Assembly: GCA_009767595.1 (NCBI GenBank)
Contig: VSDK01018650.1
Location: 316,311-380,310, forward strand
Origin: Symbiodinium kawagutii
Lineage: Eukaryota; Sar; Dinophyceae; Suessiales; Symbiodiniaceae
DNA: 64,000 nt
Reading direction: 5' to 3'
Shown: piece after piece, positions 53,951 through 64,000 of the stretch
How positions within the stretch are numbered: position 1 is the first letter of the stretch
How the letters are laid out: each line of letters starts with the position of its first letter
Translations under genes and position numbers: made by a program
Notes under the pieces: generated by a model
What the model saw: only the letters and a program-made list of their open reading frames with translations
Told to the model about the DNA's origin: nothing
Databases searched by the model: none

Positions 53951-54379
53951 CGTAATGGATGATCACTTCCAACCAGCCAGCGTACCACTATGAACAAACC
54001 ATCTCCACAGGGCAAGGGAACTTGGTGTCCAAACACCAAGCCTGTATTGTTCTGCTCAAACGCATCAGCAATTCCGGCAAAGTCCATTGAAGCTTGATCT
54101 CCATAAGCAACGTTTATCTGCCGGGTGCCAAGGTTAAAAACAACTCCCAATTGCGTCTACTTGTAGCCTTGGCACGAGGCGAAGTGAAACAACAACCCTT
54201 CCACAGCAAAATCACCTCTGCCCCGGCACGGCACGGCACCTGTACATGTTTCGGTCTTGTTGTAAATCAGGTCACCCGCAGGCACGCGCTTCACGTCCAG
54301 CACACGCAGCCGCACAGTGTACGAGCCATAGGGCAACTGCGCCAAGCCAGAGATGCGGTCAGTGAAGCAGCGGTAAGGT
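53951..54379 (-). CDS. Long exon with an in-frame TAG
   Basis: cttgAAG acceptor, CATTACG|GTAAGG donor, 429 nt in one frame: RCFTDRISGLAQLPYGSYTV, VLDVKRVPAGDLIYNKTETC, then FASCQGYK, TAG, TQLGVVFNLGTRQINVAYGD, QASMDFAGIADAFEQNNTGL. Both sides have G/C-rich third positions. A 48-nt GT-AG stretch (GTGGAA...AAGTAG, 54202-54155) contains the stop and could be a short in-frame intron. Otherwise a nonsense mutation or base error. Beta-rich, family unknown. Confidence 0.72.
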
Positions 54380-54520
54380 CTTCAAGTTATGCGGTAGATA
54401 TACTTTCTGGCGAGCTGGGTCAAGCAGTTAACCAACCAACCAATGGTTAATGGTTAATGGTTGGGGGATAACAACCAACAATAGTAGGGGATATAATTAA
54501 GGGATATACCAGCTATATAT

Positions 54521-54632
54521 GGCTATGGGTGAATATTAACCAACCAGCTAATGGGAGATAATAACCAGCAATACTAGGGAAAACAATGGTTAATGATGGG
54601 GAACCAGGTGTACAGGTTTTTGACCCACAGCC
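54521..54632 (-). mobile_element. Family A element (reverse), ATAT duplication
   Basis: GGCTATGGGTGAATATTAAC to TTTTTGACCCACAGCC, flanked by ATAT. Its right duplication is shared with the adjacent family B copy. Confidence 0.85.
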
Positions 54633-54636
54633 ATAT

Positions 54637-54735
54637 GGTGGTTTCTCAAAGACGGGGTACCCCAAAAAGGGATGGTTTATTGCTGTACTTGTTAAATAGT
54701 GGATGATATGGGGGCATCCTTATTTCGACACACCC
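54637..54735. mobile_element. Family B element abutting family A copy
   Basis: GGTGGTTTCTCAAAGACGGGG at the left and GGGGGCATCCTTATTTCGACACACCC at the right, flanks ATAT and ATAC. It begins immediately after the ATAT that ends the family A copy. Confidence 0.8.
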
Positions 54736-55098
54736 ATACACACACACACACAGATATATATATATATATAGAGAGAGAAATATGGTATATATTTACATAT
54801 ATATATATATATACATATATAAATATAAATATATATATATATTTATACATGTAACAATGGTATATGCAAATGGTTTCTATATTTAAAAGTGGGTGTACAT
54901 AAATAAAGACATATAAGTTTATAAGCATATATTCAAAAAATGTACAGTAAATATATATCTATATATATATATCATTATATATCTACATTTTCAGAATGAC
55001 ACCCTTTCACTTTGGCGGTGCCCTGCTTTTTGGTGATATGTTTTTTCTATGATCTACTTCCAAGCGGAGCATTTCATTGGAGATCTTAGCTGTGTCAC

Positions 55099-55168
55099 CC
55101 GGTGGCGACTTCTGGGTGGTGGTTGGGTACTCGGTATTCCAATGACACCAAGGGGCTTTGAAGTTCAC
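55099..55168 (-). CDS. Probable internal exon
   Basis: aacggggAG to CACCGG|GTGACA; VNFKAPWCHWNTEYPTTTQK. A plus frame is also open. Confidence 0.48.
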
Positions 55169-55326
55169 CTCCCCGTTGTAGTCGGTTTTTTCCTCAAAAA
55201 ATGCTGGATCTGCTGTCCGAAGAAGCCGCTAAACTTATGCAGTTGCTTTTTTTATATAAAGAATTGGAGAGGTAATGGGTATCCTATAATGTTTGCATGT
55301 TTTATTACTCCTTCTATTTATGACTA

Positions 55327-55650
55327 ATGAAACCAAAAATGCACTCAAATATCCTTCAATACATGTGGATAATTGTGGACACTTGTGTGCGCATCCATGC
55401 TAATGCCGGGGTCCATCCAAGCATGCGTATAGGCTTGAAACTTATGACATGCAAGGTCGAGCAAATGCTTTTGATTGTCGATGATAAACAGATAAATATA
55501 TTCGCTGCGAGATGGTGGCATGAAAAATCAACAACCGCTGCTGGCATTGTCTCAATAAGAAGCAGCAACCACGCAACATTTCACCCATCAAACCAAACCA
55601 GCAGTGTTCAGATCCTAATTGCGCATGGGGTCAAAGACTCTAGCCCTTGA
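55327..55650 (+). CDS. Weak candidate exon
   Basis: VDDKQINIFAARWWHEKSTT, AAGIVSIRSSNHATFHPS to TGA. A/T-rich third positions. Confidence 0.33.
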   Translation: MKPKMHSNILQYMWIIVDTCVRIHANAGVHPSMRIGLKLMTCKVEQMLLIVDDKQINIFAARWWHEKSTTAAGIVSIRSSNHATFHPSNQTSSVQILIAHGVKDSSP

Positions 55651-55659
55651 CAACCAATT

Positions 55660-57400
55660 TTTGTAGACCTCTCTTTAAAGATTTCTTTTAGGAGTGGCTT
55701 TTCTGTTTGCCACGCAAGTGGTAATCCATTCTCAGTTGCTCCCATCCCTCAAAAGTTCTTGGATACGAGTTGATACATGAGACCCCCTGACAGCATATAA
55801 TAAATGCACACAATGCATGATTTTGGTGCAAATGCAACTGTGTAATTATAGACGATAATATGCATGTATCTGTGTACAGCACGCATATTTCATCTCTTTG
55901 GCAATTCAAGGAGGCATTGAAGAACGAAGAATGCCCATTGACGAACATGCGCTGACGATCAGTCCCCTAGTTTCCGCAGTGCATTTTCAGAGATACGCTA
56001 ACTTAACCGCTTACGCACCCACACAACCAACCCACTGCCACCCAAACACGCATACACACATTGCCACTCACACACACAAACACACACACACACATGCACA
56101 CGCACGCGCACACACACACAAAAGCGCGCAAGTCCCTTCAATTGATGGTGAATCGAAGGCAACTCATGGTTAAACTGATGCTGTTTTAATCGATTAAACA
56201 AAAAACAAATCTGACAGTGTTGCTGCTTAATCAAGCATGTTTAATACTGATTAATAACCATCCGTTTAACCAAACCTTCTTATAAACTAATTGTTGTTGT
56301 TTAACCACGTTAAGTCACATGGCCATCAGTCCACCAGCGCAACAAGATTGATCGCCAAGCGACAACGCCAAGGCTAACCTGGGGTCCAAAGATTGGGAGA
56401 ACCAGTAAATGGCTTACAATCTCAATAGTCAGTTGGGTCAATAACCCGAATAATCAGTTACTAGCTAGCTAATCAGCGATTTTCTACCAGAATAGTCGGC
56501 TTGTAACTTTTTACCAGGCTGGAGGCCGACACTTTAGATGATATATAACTAAGCAAATTAGTCTGGTAATAATGAATTAACTTCAGATAAAGTACTCTGG
56601 TTAAAAGTCACTGAAGTCAATGACCAACATAGTCAATCAATAATTGTAGTTGATCTGAAATTTATCATGGTTGCGACTCAAAATACTCAGTAAGCAGAGT
56701 GGCGGTTGGTGCAAATAGTTGTGATGGTTAATACGCGAAACTTGAAGCATTTTTTTTCGAACCCTGGAGGTTGTTAATAGACATAACATGACATGACTAG
56801 GCTGGGATACAAAGAGTGGTAAAAATCTGGTTACTTTAACCGATTGATAAGTACAACCATTGGTAACAGCAATTTGTGACCATTAGTAACAGCTGGTTGT
56901 CAATCATTAGCAACAGCTGGTTGACAATGGCACCAAGATCACCAACTGGTTACCTAACGGTAGACCGTAGCAGTGAAAAACAAACAAAATAATGTCGGGT
57001 CAAAAATGATGGTATATCGAACAAGGATAAACATAGACTAGTAGCTAAACCATGACAAGGTATCATCAGAAAAACAATAGCCAGTAGACAGTAGACATGT
57101 ATAGTCAGATTCAAAGATTAATGGCTAAACATGGATATTGCTAAGCAACAATATCAACAATGATGGCTATAGTCATAGATATCATGATTGAAGCTTGGGA
57201 ATGGTTGATGAGCGTCAATGACCAACATAATGGTTGAGTTCACGGTTGATACCCAACCAATGGAGGTTAAGAACCAACATTCACCAGCGACACTGGGGAA
57301 TCAACAGCTGTGGGTTGCTGGTGAGCTGTTGGTGATTCAGATCTTGATTGCTGTCGATGTGTGGGGATGGTCGAAAATAATCAAGTCACAAAATGAGATG
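55660..57400. other. Gene-poor stretch
   Basis: Includes a CA/ACAC run at 56036-56122 and many GTCAACCA/AGTTGGT words. I see no exon. Confidence 0.5.
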
Positions 57401-57583
57401 ACTATCACCCAATAAAGCCACAATTCTGCGATGTTTTTGAGCTATGGTCGTGCTTTACTACGCTTTACTCACTTCCAGCGTCTTGTTTTGACATGGTTTT
57501 GCTTTCATATCTTGGGTCTTTATGGGATACATGCGTTCCTGCTGGCCATTAGTGATAGTAAAGCAATTCTTCGGGCATCTCAG

Positions 57584-57821
57584 AAAGGTTTTTGCCGGAA
57601 TCTGGAATCTGATTGTACGACTTGAAAACCTGAGAACAAAGAAAACAGAAGCCAACCAGGCAAAGGCGGACCACTGGGAATCGATACCGAGCCATCGCCC
57701 ATTTGCCTCATGGGACACGACCCAGAAAAATGATCAAAAACAACGCCCCAATGACCATCCTATTTCCAGAGTTGGGGTGTCGCGGCAGCCAACAGCCCCC
57801 CATGCCCTCCTAATCTCGTGA
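57584..57821 (+). CDS. Terminal exon, charged
   Basis: gggcatctcAG acceptor, KVFAGIWNLIVRLENLRTKK, TEANQAKADHWESIPSHRPF, ASWDTTQKNDQKQRPNDHPI to TGA; the phase is exact (one base plus 79 codons). The minus strand is a hydrophobic antisense. Confidence 0.72.
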
Positions 57822-58084
57822 GATTCTAACTTACTTCGCAAGCCACAACTTTAGCCTAGCATGTCGGCTGGATTTCGTAATATGGTGCACTCTTTGCTGG
57901 TAGGATATTGGTGACAAATCCTAAGTAGCAATTGGTTACACTACTCCTAGTAGCTCCTGCCCGCATACGTCTTGGGGTGAGACTAGCTGTCGGACTCCCT
58001 ACCCCCCCCGGAGCCGGGCCGGACCGCCCCGTGAGCTATTGAATTGGTACACTTCGATTAGTGAAACTTGATGTCACTTCATAT

Positions 58085-58320
58085 GTGCATCTAGTTTTAG
58101 GTGGCGCAAAATCCACAGGCACTTCTCTGCGTCTCCTCAAGTTCTCTCTATTGAAATTGCCGCAGGCAGAATCTGAGATCAAAGCATCGCATGGAAAAAC
58201 GCTGCCTTGAAAGGTTTTCGGGATACAAGGGGCGTACAAGTCCTGGTAGCTCCTTCACTTCGCGAAGGGATATAGGGACACCCCTGGCTCCCGGCCGATT
58301 CCTCCCAAACACCGGCCAAC
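58085..58320. CDS. Coding-like segment, strand and frame uncertain
   Basis: Minus GVPISLREVKELPGLVRPLY or plus KRCLERFSGYKGRTSPGSSF; both open. Confidence 0.38.
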
Positions 58321-58394
58321 TAATGACATCAGTTACATATGATATTGCTGTGTTTGGGAATCGCAATGCCACACCTGTACATCAGAAAATCCAC

Positions 58395-58650
58395 CTGCAA
58401 TGTCATGGGTGGTTCGTATGCTCCGCAACACATAACCATCCGGACCAGTGACTTGTCCACCACCCCCAAGTCTTCTGGACAAGTCACCTTACCATCCTGA
58501 AAGTAAGGGTTATCACCGGTACTGATTGCCTGCACCCTCACATTCTTCAGGTAATGGTCGTTCCTCACAGGCTCACAGGGCTACGCTGGCGGCCCAGCTT
58601 CCCGATCGGTCCAAAGCTGTTTCCGTTGAACTTCCGAGCGGTTGGTCAAT
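58395..58650 (-). CDS. Two coding blocks separated by 21 nt containing an in-frame TAG
   Basis: 58650-58585 (LTNRSEVQRKQLWTDREAGP) and 58563-58395 (NDHYLKNVRVQAISTGDNPY, FQDGKVTCPEDLGVVDKSLV, RMVMCCGAYEPPMTLQ; donor TTGCAG|GTGGAT). The second block is exactly one base plus 56 codons and is the surest part. The 21 nt between them begin GTAGCC and end TGTGAG. Confidence 0.78.
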
Positions 58651-58954
58651 CTCAGCGGTTGGTCATTGGTCACTTACTAGTAACTCAGTACCATGGGCAC
58701 CCTTGACAGGGAAAACAAAAGGTTTATGGGCAAATCCTGGCTCTCAGGCTTACAACCCACAAATTGAAGGTACCTGTCAAAAAACCGGGTGTTTGATACC
58801 CATGCTTGATTCCATAAGGCATTGCCCAATCCGAGTGCCATTTTGGCCAAAGATTGAAGGAACTCATCATGAATATAGACCCACTCACAGCCAACCACTT
58901 CGGACTATAATGACATCAAGCTTAGTAGAGAAGCGCTTGGAGAAAAACCATTAA

Positions 58955-59058
58955 GATCTGGTTGGTGGTTTCAACCCCTACGATGAATATCAGTCAACCA
59001 ACCATTTGTTAACAACTACTAGGGAAAATAAAAATGTGAACGAAACCACCAACCAGTA
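58955..59058. mobile_element. Family C element, best-preserved copy
   Basis: CTGGTTGGTGGTTTC at the left and GAAACCACCAACCAG at the right are a perfect 15-bp inverted repeat. GT follows the first CTG and AG ends the element, so it could also act as an intron. Confidence 0.85.
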
Positions 59059-59860
59059 GTTGTCTAACCATTGTTGGCTATTATCCCTGTTACTAACCAT
59101 TATTAACCATAGTTAACCATATAAAAACCCATGGTTTCCCAAAGATTGAATATCCCAATGATATGCTCATCACTACCTTGGGCTCCCAGTCTGCCTGAGC
59201 CAGAAGCTGTACATGTTGGCCCAGCCACACAGAATCACCAAGCACCAGTGAAGCATTGATGAACTCACGATGAGCTAATAACAGTCATTCTTTAACGGGT
59301 CAAATGTGCTTAAACATCATTATGTCATCAATGTTACCACGATTCAGCAGTTGGAATTATTCCAAATTGCAGGCCACCTTCCATTAGCAACCGTTGTTAA
59401 ACATAATAAGCATTCACAACATCACCGTAGATGATCTAATTATGGATATAGATTGCCAGTAACAATATTGACCATTTTATTTTGGCTGACAATCATCAAA
59501 GCAAATCATTTCCAGTAATCAAGCTCCTATTAGCCACAGCCACTAGTGGTCATCACTAGTCATTACACACGAATTCATTGAACTGGGTTTTTTGTGTACA
59601 TTTTTTCAGGCTTTACATGGTTCCCACATGTTGCCACCATCAATTATACCACCATAGCTGGCTAGTTTCCCTGTTAGTGATGGTGATGCACATGGATGGT
59701 TAGCATGAGGCTATGGACAAACTCCAAACATATTTCCGTGTTTCAATGGATAAACAAACATTTGTTTCAGCGCACTGTTGCTAGCTATTGTCCCTTCATT
59801 GTTTTCCCCAACAACCATTATTTACCACTATGGACCACACTATTCGCACCATTTTTACCC
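59059..59860. other. AACCAT-rich spacer
   Basis: No exon supported; decayed element words throughout. Confidence 0.4.
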
Positions 59861-59902
59861 CTATAAAAACCACGGGTGCTATCTGCATATGACTTGGAAC
59901 AG

Positions 59903-60078
59903 CTGGCAGGGACTCGGCGGCCCACCTGGACTCGACCACGGCCACCCGGAGGTGCCAAAAGGAGCCTGGATGTTGCCTCGGAGCCCCGTGGACGCCCAGA
60001 CACGACCACGTCGGCAGCAAACAGCCAGCAGCCGAAGCAAACCCTAGAGATGTTACCAAAATGAACAGCCAAAGTTGA
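59903..60078 (+). CDS. Terminal exon, unknown protein
   Basis: tggaacAG acceptor, 57 codons plus TGA: GRDSAAHLDSTTATRRCQKE, PGCCLGAPWTPRHDHVGSKQ, PAAEANPRDVTKMNSQS. Two other plus frames are partly open, but this one has the best composition. Confidence 0.68.
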
Positions 60079-60900
60079 CTTACTTAACCTTGTACTAGTT
60101 GGTTGTCATGCAACTAAAAACGAACCAAATCAACTAGTCAAATAATCAAACTAAAGAAAGCCAAGTAGCTGACTAGCAAAACAATGCAACGCAACTTAAA
60201 GCAACTATCGACCAGCTGCACCAGGTATAACTTAATCACCAGAAAATAAGCAGTGTTCATAGGGCAGTTCAGATTCAAAAGCAATTAGTAGAAGCGCTGC
60301 GCCATTGACAATCAACTGAGCTTCTTCTGTAAACTGGTGATGCTATGGATGGGACACTGAAAGAGGAAAAAACGAAACAACCACTATCGACAACTTTTGA
60401 AACGATCGACCAACTATCCTTGGCTATCAGCGACCATGAGTTCATAATTCAACATTAATTTGGTCCAAAATGCATTAACTGTTGGTGATCAAAAGCTTTC
60501 ATACTCTGATTGGGTCAAAATGGAAATCACACCAGTAAACATACTACCTTAGTTTGATGGGAAAGCTAGCCTGCTGTCACACAACGCACTTGGTGAGTGA
60601 ATGTGACCATGTCATCATATGAACCTATATGTAGATGAAAAACTATATATACATAAATGAGCGTTTAAATAAATAAATAAATATAAATATAAATATATAT
60701 ATATATATATCTGTGCGTGTGTGTGAATGTTCTTATGCAGTGCTGGTCCTAGTGCCAAAGTGAATGTGTGCATGCGCAGCATGTACAACAAATGGGAGAC
60801 ACATGGGAGTCACACCCACAAAATGCAACCTATGAATGAGTATTGAGCATGCACCCATGTAAAATCTGTCCCAAGTGAAATGAAACACCTTCCATTAGCA
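60079..60900. other. Spacer with (TA)n tract at 60688-60710
   Basis: No exon seen. Confidence 0.45.
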
Positions 60901-60954
60901 TACAATGATAGCCAATGAGGCAAAAGTGTAGATGCTGGATGAAGCTGGTAAAGG

Positions 60955-61220
60955 TCAGCCCTGGGACACTTGGGGTGACTTTTCTTTCGTATCCCTGTGA
61001 CAACCAAGGCAATACGGTGAGCCCTGGCCGTGGTCCACACGGCAGTGAACCATCGTCAGGTTGCAGGGGGTGCCGATGTGCACAGCCGCTGCCGTGCCAA
61101 GGCTCTGTACGCGGACTTTTCCCATCACGCGATGACGGACTGGGAAGTCCTGGCCAACGGTGCCCAAGGTAAACCCGGGATGAGAACATGCCAACGCCAC
61201 AGCCGTGGTTGAGGAGATAA
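60955..61220 (-). CDS. Terminal exon, Cys-containing, possibly secreted
   Basis: SSTTAVALACSHPGFTLG, QDFPVRHRVMGKVRVQSLGT, GTPCNLTMVHCRVDHGQGSP, YCLGCHRDTKEKSPQVSQG, TGA. About 67% G/C third positions over 70 codons. The overlapping plus frame (RCRAKALYADFSHHAMTDWE) has similar quality, so strand is not certain. Confidence 0.58.
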
Positions 61221-61393
61221 TCACAATCACCGATTAGGGCGAATAGATTTATGCACCGTTGAATGCCTCATCCTCTTCTCGCCCAGATGTTGTCTCAGAA
61301 ACATATCTGGTTATATAAAAAAACATGCCGGTTCTTTTCTGAAATCGACACTGGTTTGAGAACTATGGCTATGGAGCACTGACAAAGCTTGCA

Positions 61394-61478
61394 ATGGCTT
61401 TCCTGTGCGCAACCACGCGGCTAAACTTGAATTACATTGAATTTCTTCCCGAATGGATTCAAATGGCCATAGGATCAG
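61394..61478 (+). CDS. First or internal exon
   Basis: ATG at 61394 (or an AG at 61386-61387), MAFLCATTRLNLNYIEFLPE, WIQMAIGS, donor ATCAG|GTGAGC. Confidence 0.75.
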
Positions 61479-61527
61479 GTGAGCCAACCTCTACTTTAAA
61501 GTTCAAGAACTGCACAGCCACTGCAAA

Positions 61528-61720
61528 TCACTTGTTGATTCCCCATGGGTCAGTTCTTGGCATCTTGTCAGCTTCCCATCCTGTTTGGACAGCGCTGTTG
61601 GCAGGGCACTTTTGAAGACGGTGCAGTTGCCCTGTCGCGACATCAGCCATGGCATGAGCACAAGCGTACCATCGGTACGTAGCCACTGGGGCAGTGGCTG
61701 CCTGTCGGTGGTGTTCCCAC
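61528..61720 (-). CDS. Exon, frame uncertain
   Basis: aataatctAG acceptor. WEHHRQAATAPVATYRWYAC, AHAMADVATGQLHRLQKCPA to TGA fits the phase; a second minus frame (QPLPQWLRTDGTLVLMPWLM) is open to 61503. Confidence 0.62.
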
Positions 61721-61896
61721 CTAGATTATTCAAGAGATGCTTTGATTTATTTGATTTCAAATTAGCATGAACTTTTAAAAAGTGAGTAAACTTAGATTAT
61801 GTGAGTCCATGCTAAAATAGATAATGATTTTTTGGCTAATATTTCACCAAGAGATTAGGCGAGTCTAACTATCGTTTGAACAGCTTCTGCCTTCAG

Positions 61897-62026
61897 CATC
61901 GCACGTCTGCGGCCCCCTTGGGGGCGTCAGATTTACGCTCAAAGTCCTATATCTCCTATGGTAGTGGAAACTTCCAAGGGGGGCACAGCTGGCGGACGCG
62001 CCGTTGTGGCAAAATATGAGCTTTGA
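61897..62026 (+). CDS. Terminal exon, unknown protein
   Basis: ttctgccttcAG acceptor, one base plus 42 codons and TGA: IARLRPPWGRQIYAQSPISP, MVVETSKGGTAGGRAVVAKY. Probably ends the gene containing 61394-61478, though another exon is needed for the phase. Confidence 0.82.
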
Positions 62027-62222
62027 ATCTTGATCAAAGCTGACTAGCTCGCGAACAAAGTTGGATGCGGTTTCTGCAATATGCTCCTGAGCGTCAGCCT
62101 AGACTCCATTGGACGTCCATGACCATCATCAAGTGCAAACTGCTGTGCAAAGCCATGTTCCGGAGCTCTGTCTTCATCACTGCAGCCAGTTCATTCTGAT
62201 TTTTCTTTTTAAGCGAAGGTGA

Positions 62223-62471
62223 CTACATGTTAATATGATGTGTGAATGACGATTGGCAACGACAATGAATAGTCGTGACTGCTAGCAAGTCATGATAATT
62301 CATAGTGCCACTAGCAGTAGTGGCCAACGATATCGCTGCTAATGCTTGACAGTCATGGGCCATGGGCGACAGTCTGATAATGCCGACTTTGGTTTCATCA
62401 AGTTTTAACAGTGTTGCAACCACCGCAAAAGGATGAAGGACTCTAGCGAAAATGCTTTCAACATGTTTCAA
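62223..62471 (-). CDS. Candidate exon
   Basis: ARVLHPFAVVATLLKLDETK, VGIIRLSPMAHDCQALAAIS; no clear edges. Confidence 0.42.
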   Translation of the reverse strand: MKHVESIFARVLHPFAVVATLLKLDETKVGIIRLSPMAHDCQALAAISLATTASGTMNYHDLLAVTTIHCRCQSSFTHHINM

Positions 62472-62591
62472 CTATCCAACCGACGCTCCAAAAAAGGGTT
62501 TCCAAAATGTGTGAATCATCCCATGTGATTTCAACCAAAGGATGCCACACAGGGTGGAAACTGACCATGTCAACAAAACTCATACGCACTG

Positions 62592-62858
62592 ATGTGGAGG
62601 GCCTTACAGCCACTCCCCTCACCCCACAAACCCCCGGATTGTCAGGGCCTCCTTGTACTGGTTGAAAGACTTGTAAAAGATTCCAAGCAGTCCCTTGCAG
62701 CCGGACAGCAATGGCTCCTGGCCAAGCTTGAGGGGCGGTGCCAAAGCATGGTCCACATCAACAAGCCCTTGGCTCCGAGCAGCAATGAAAGCCCCGGATC
62801 AATCAATGCCCCAATCCCCCCTGCCCCCCTCAAGGTCGACAAGGCCCATAAGATCTGA
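62592..62858 (+). CDS. Single-exon small protein or exon, 88 residues
   Basis: ATG at 62592 to TGA at 62858: MWRALQPLPSPHKPPDCQGL, LVLVERLVKDSKQSLAAGQQ, WLLAKLEGRCQSMVHINKPL, then a Pro-rich tail. G/C-rich third positions. A helical core with a Pro-rich C-terminus; function unknown. Confidence 0.72.
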   Translation: MWRALQPLPSPHKPPDCQGLLVLVERLVKDSKQSLAAGQQWLLAKLEGRCQSMVHINKPLAPSSNESPGSINAPIPPAPLKVDKAHKI

Positions 62859-62933
62859 AAAGCAATTTTTTCCTAACGCCCACACAATCTGCCAATCAGC
62901 CAATCAATAGAACAGGACTTCTACTAAACAACT

Positions 62934-63208
62934 GACTGACTGATTGATTGATCGATTGATTGATTGATTGCTTGATTGCTTGAGTAAACAAAATAAACAA
63001 ATATCATTGCATGGTTATTGAAAGTTGATCGATTGATTGATTGATCGATCGATCGATCGATTGACTGGTTGATTGATCTAATTATATAATTGCATGGTTG
63101 ATTGATTGGTTGATTTCGTTGGTTGATTGATGATTGATAAGTTCTTTCATGAAGGGATTGCTCATTGCTTGATTGATTGATTGATTGATTGGTGGATTGT
63201 TTGATTGG
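62934..63208. repeat. (TTGA)n tetranucleotide tract
   Basis: Interrupted GATT/TTGA repeats in four blocks. Confidence 0.9.
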
Positions 63209-63615
63209 CCAAGAAACCACAAGGGTCACCCACCGGGGGTGGAGACATGCAGCTTGTAGAAACACAAGGTTTGTAGCATTTTTATGCCTTTTTCAAATCT
63301 GAAGTTTGGCAATCAATCAACTTGTTGTTCTTTAGTTCTCTAGGTTCTTGCTACTTCCAAACTTGCAAACAAATCATCCTCAAGTTGCCACCTGTGCAAG
63401 GCAAAATCATGGCTGAGAAGTGATTTACTAATCGGGGTGGCACCACGTTATTTGAGAGATTGACAAATCCTCAAGTGAGACTCGGAAAAGCATGTTTATA
63501 AAAAGAACATTCAATAAAGGATCAATCAACTGGGGAGGGCAAAAACAAACACCATTTTGGTACAGTAGTTCCGAACTGTCCAGTCTTTGGAATTCGTAAT
63601 TTGCCGTTGGCAAAT

Positions 63616-63805
63616 CAACCAATCAACCAACCAACCAATCAATCAACCAACCAACCAATCAATCAATCAACCAACCAATCAATCAAATAAATCTCATCCA
63701 TCTTAAATCCATCAGACTCAATATGACTGAAATAAATCAGTTCAATCAAAACAATCTAATCAATCAAATCAATGAAATCAATTCAACCAGTCAAATCCAT
63801 CAAGT
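63616..63805. repeat. (CAAT/CAAC)n tract
   Basis: AATCAATCAACCAACC repeats, then looser ATCAA words. Reverse-complement in character to the 63 kb TTGA tract, so the two could fold together across about 500 bp. Confidence 0.85.
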
Positions 63806-63876
63806 AATCCAGAATGGATTGCTACTCCCTAGCCTGGTTCCTATTAAAAGTAAAATGAGACCATTTAAAAATTACT

Positions 63877-63973
63877 GGTTGGTAGTTTCAACCCGTCTCA
63901 AAAATATTGGCAACCAACCATTTGTTAATGATTACACGGGAAAATCGAAAATGCATTTTTAAAAAAACCAGCC
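63877..63973. mobile_element. Family C element, right end eroded
   Basis: CTGGTTGGTAGTTTCAACCC at the left, AAAAAACCAGCC at the right, conserved CAACCAACCATTTGTTAA core. Confidence 0.6.
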
Positions 63974-64000
63974 AAATTACTAGAGTATTGCAGACAAATC

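Noticed and set aside
62934..63208. A CRISPR-like array
   Set aside because: The repeats are uninterrupted tetranucleotides without spacers.

Overview
The window looks like nuclear DNA of a dinoflagellate, or a close alga, rather than bacterial, plastid or viral DNA. The evidence is eukaryotic. There are no long intact genes. Coding sense appears in short pieces (about 30-300 nt) bounded by GT-AG and some GC-AG splice signals. These pieces sit in AT-richer spacer full of short inverted-repeat elements, microsatellites and a 1.6 kb minisatellite. No rRNA, canonical tRNA, CRISPR array, phage, or recognisable organelle gene was seen. Species cannot be named from sequence alone.

Coding content. 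I rebuilt exons by hand from reading frame, splice signals, phase continuity and third-position composition. The best multi-exon models are: a TPR co-chaperone-like gene (minus, about 37260-35687, with two intron phases that fit, one via a GC donor); a secreted-protein gene start (plus, 13010-13335); a minus gene whose last exon is 21503-21199; a complete small gene with one intron (plus, 38063-38413); a plus gene at 8152-9882; a minus gene converging on it (10795-9864); and plus gene pieces at 42553-45009, 48156-48754, 49643-50101 and 61394-62026. Most products cannot be named. I recognise only a TPR repeat and, tentatively, a small-GTPase-like exon. Several exons encode signal peptides or Cys-rich segments. 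Both strands are used, with convergent and head-to-tail neighbours.

Repeats. At least four short families with terminal inverted repeats recur. Family A (about 80-125 bp, TIR GGCTGTGGGTCA) makes 4-bp ATNT target duplications. Family B (about 100 bp, TIR GGTGTTTCTCAAAATAG) also makes 4-bp duplications. Family C (about 60-100 bp) has TIR CTGGTTGGTGGTTTC, and family D (50-70 bp) has TIR CTTCCAGTTACC. In three places a family A copy is exactly the intron between two in-frame exons. Its inverted repeats supply the GT(G/A)GGT or GTGAGT donor and the CCC(A/G)TAG acceptor. I read these as introners, that is mobile introns made from non-autonomous DNA transposons, and this is the main discovery candidate. 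A separate, larger element at 40.2-42.5 kb combines direct terminal repeats, a perfect 14-bp-arm hairpin and four 100-bp tandem units.

Layout: 0-4 kb minus-strand exons; 4-6.4 kb spacer with a tRNA-like SINE; 6.4-19 kb exon-rich on both strands; 19-30 kb mixed exons and elements; 30.4-32.3 kb minisatellite, assembly gap and short repeats; 32.3-45 kb exon-rich, with introners and the hairpin element; 45-47.9 kb microsatellites; 48-50.7 kb exon-rich; 50.8-51.9 kb degenerate TTTAGGG-like repeats; 52-62.9 kb scattered exons with a gene-poor stretch at 55.7-57.4 kb; 62.9-63.8 kb TTGA and CAAT repeats. Short exons in such DNA are easily mis-called and often read plausibly on both strands, so confidences are kept modest. 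RNA-seq would settle most of them.
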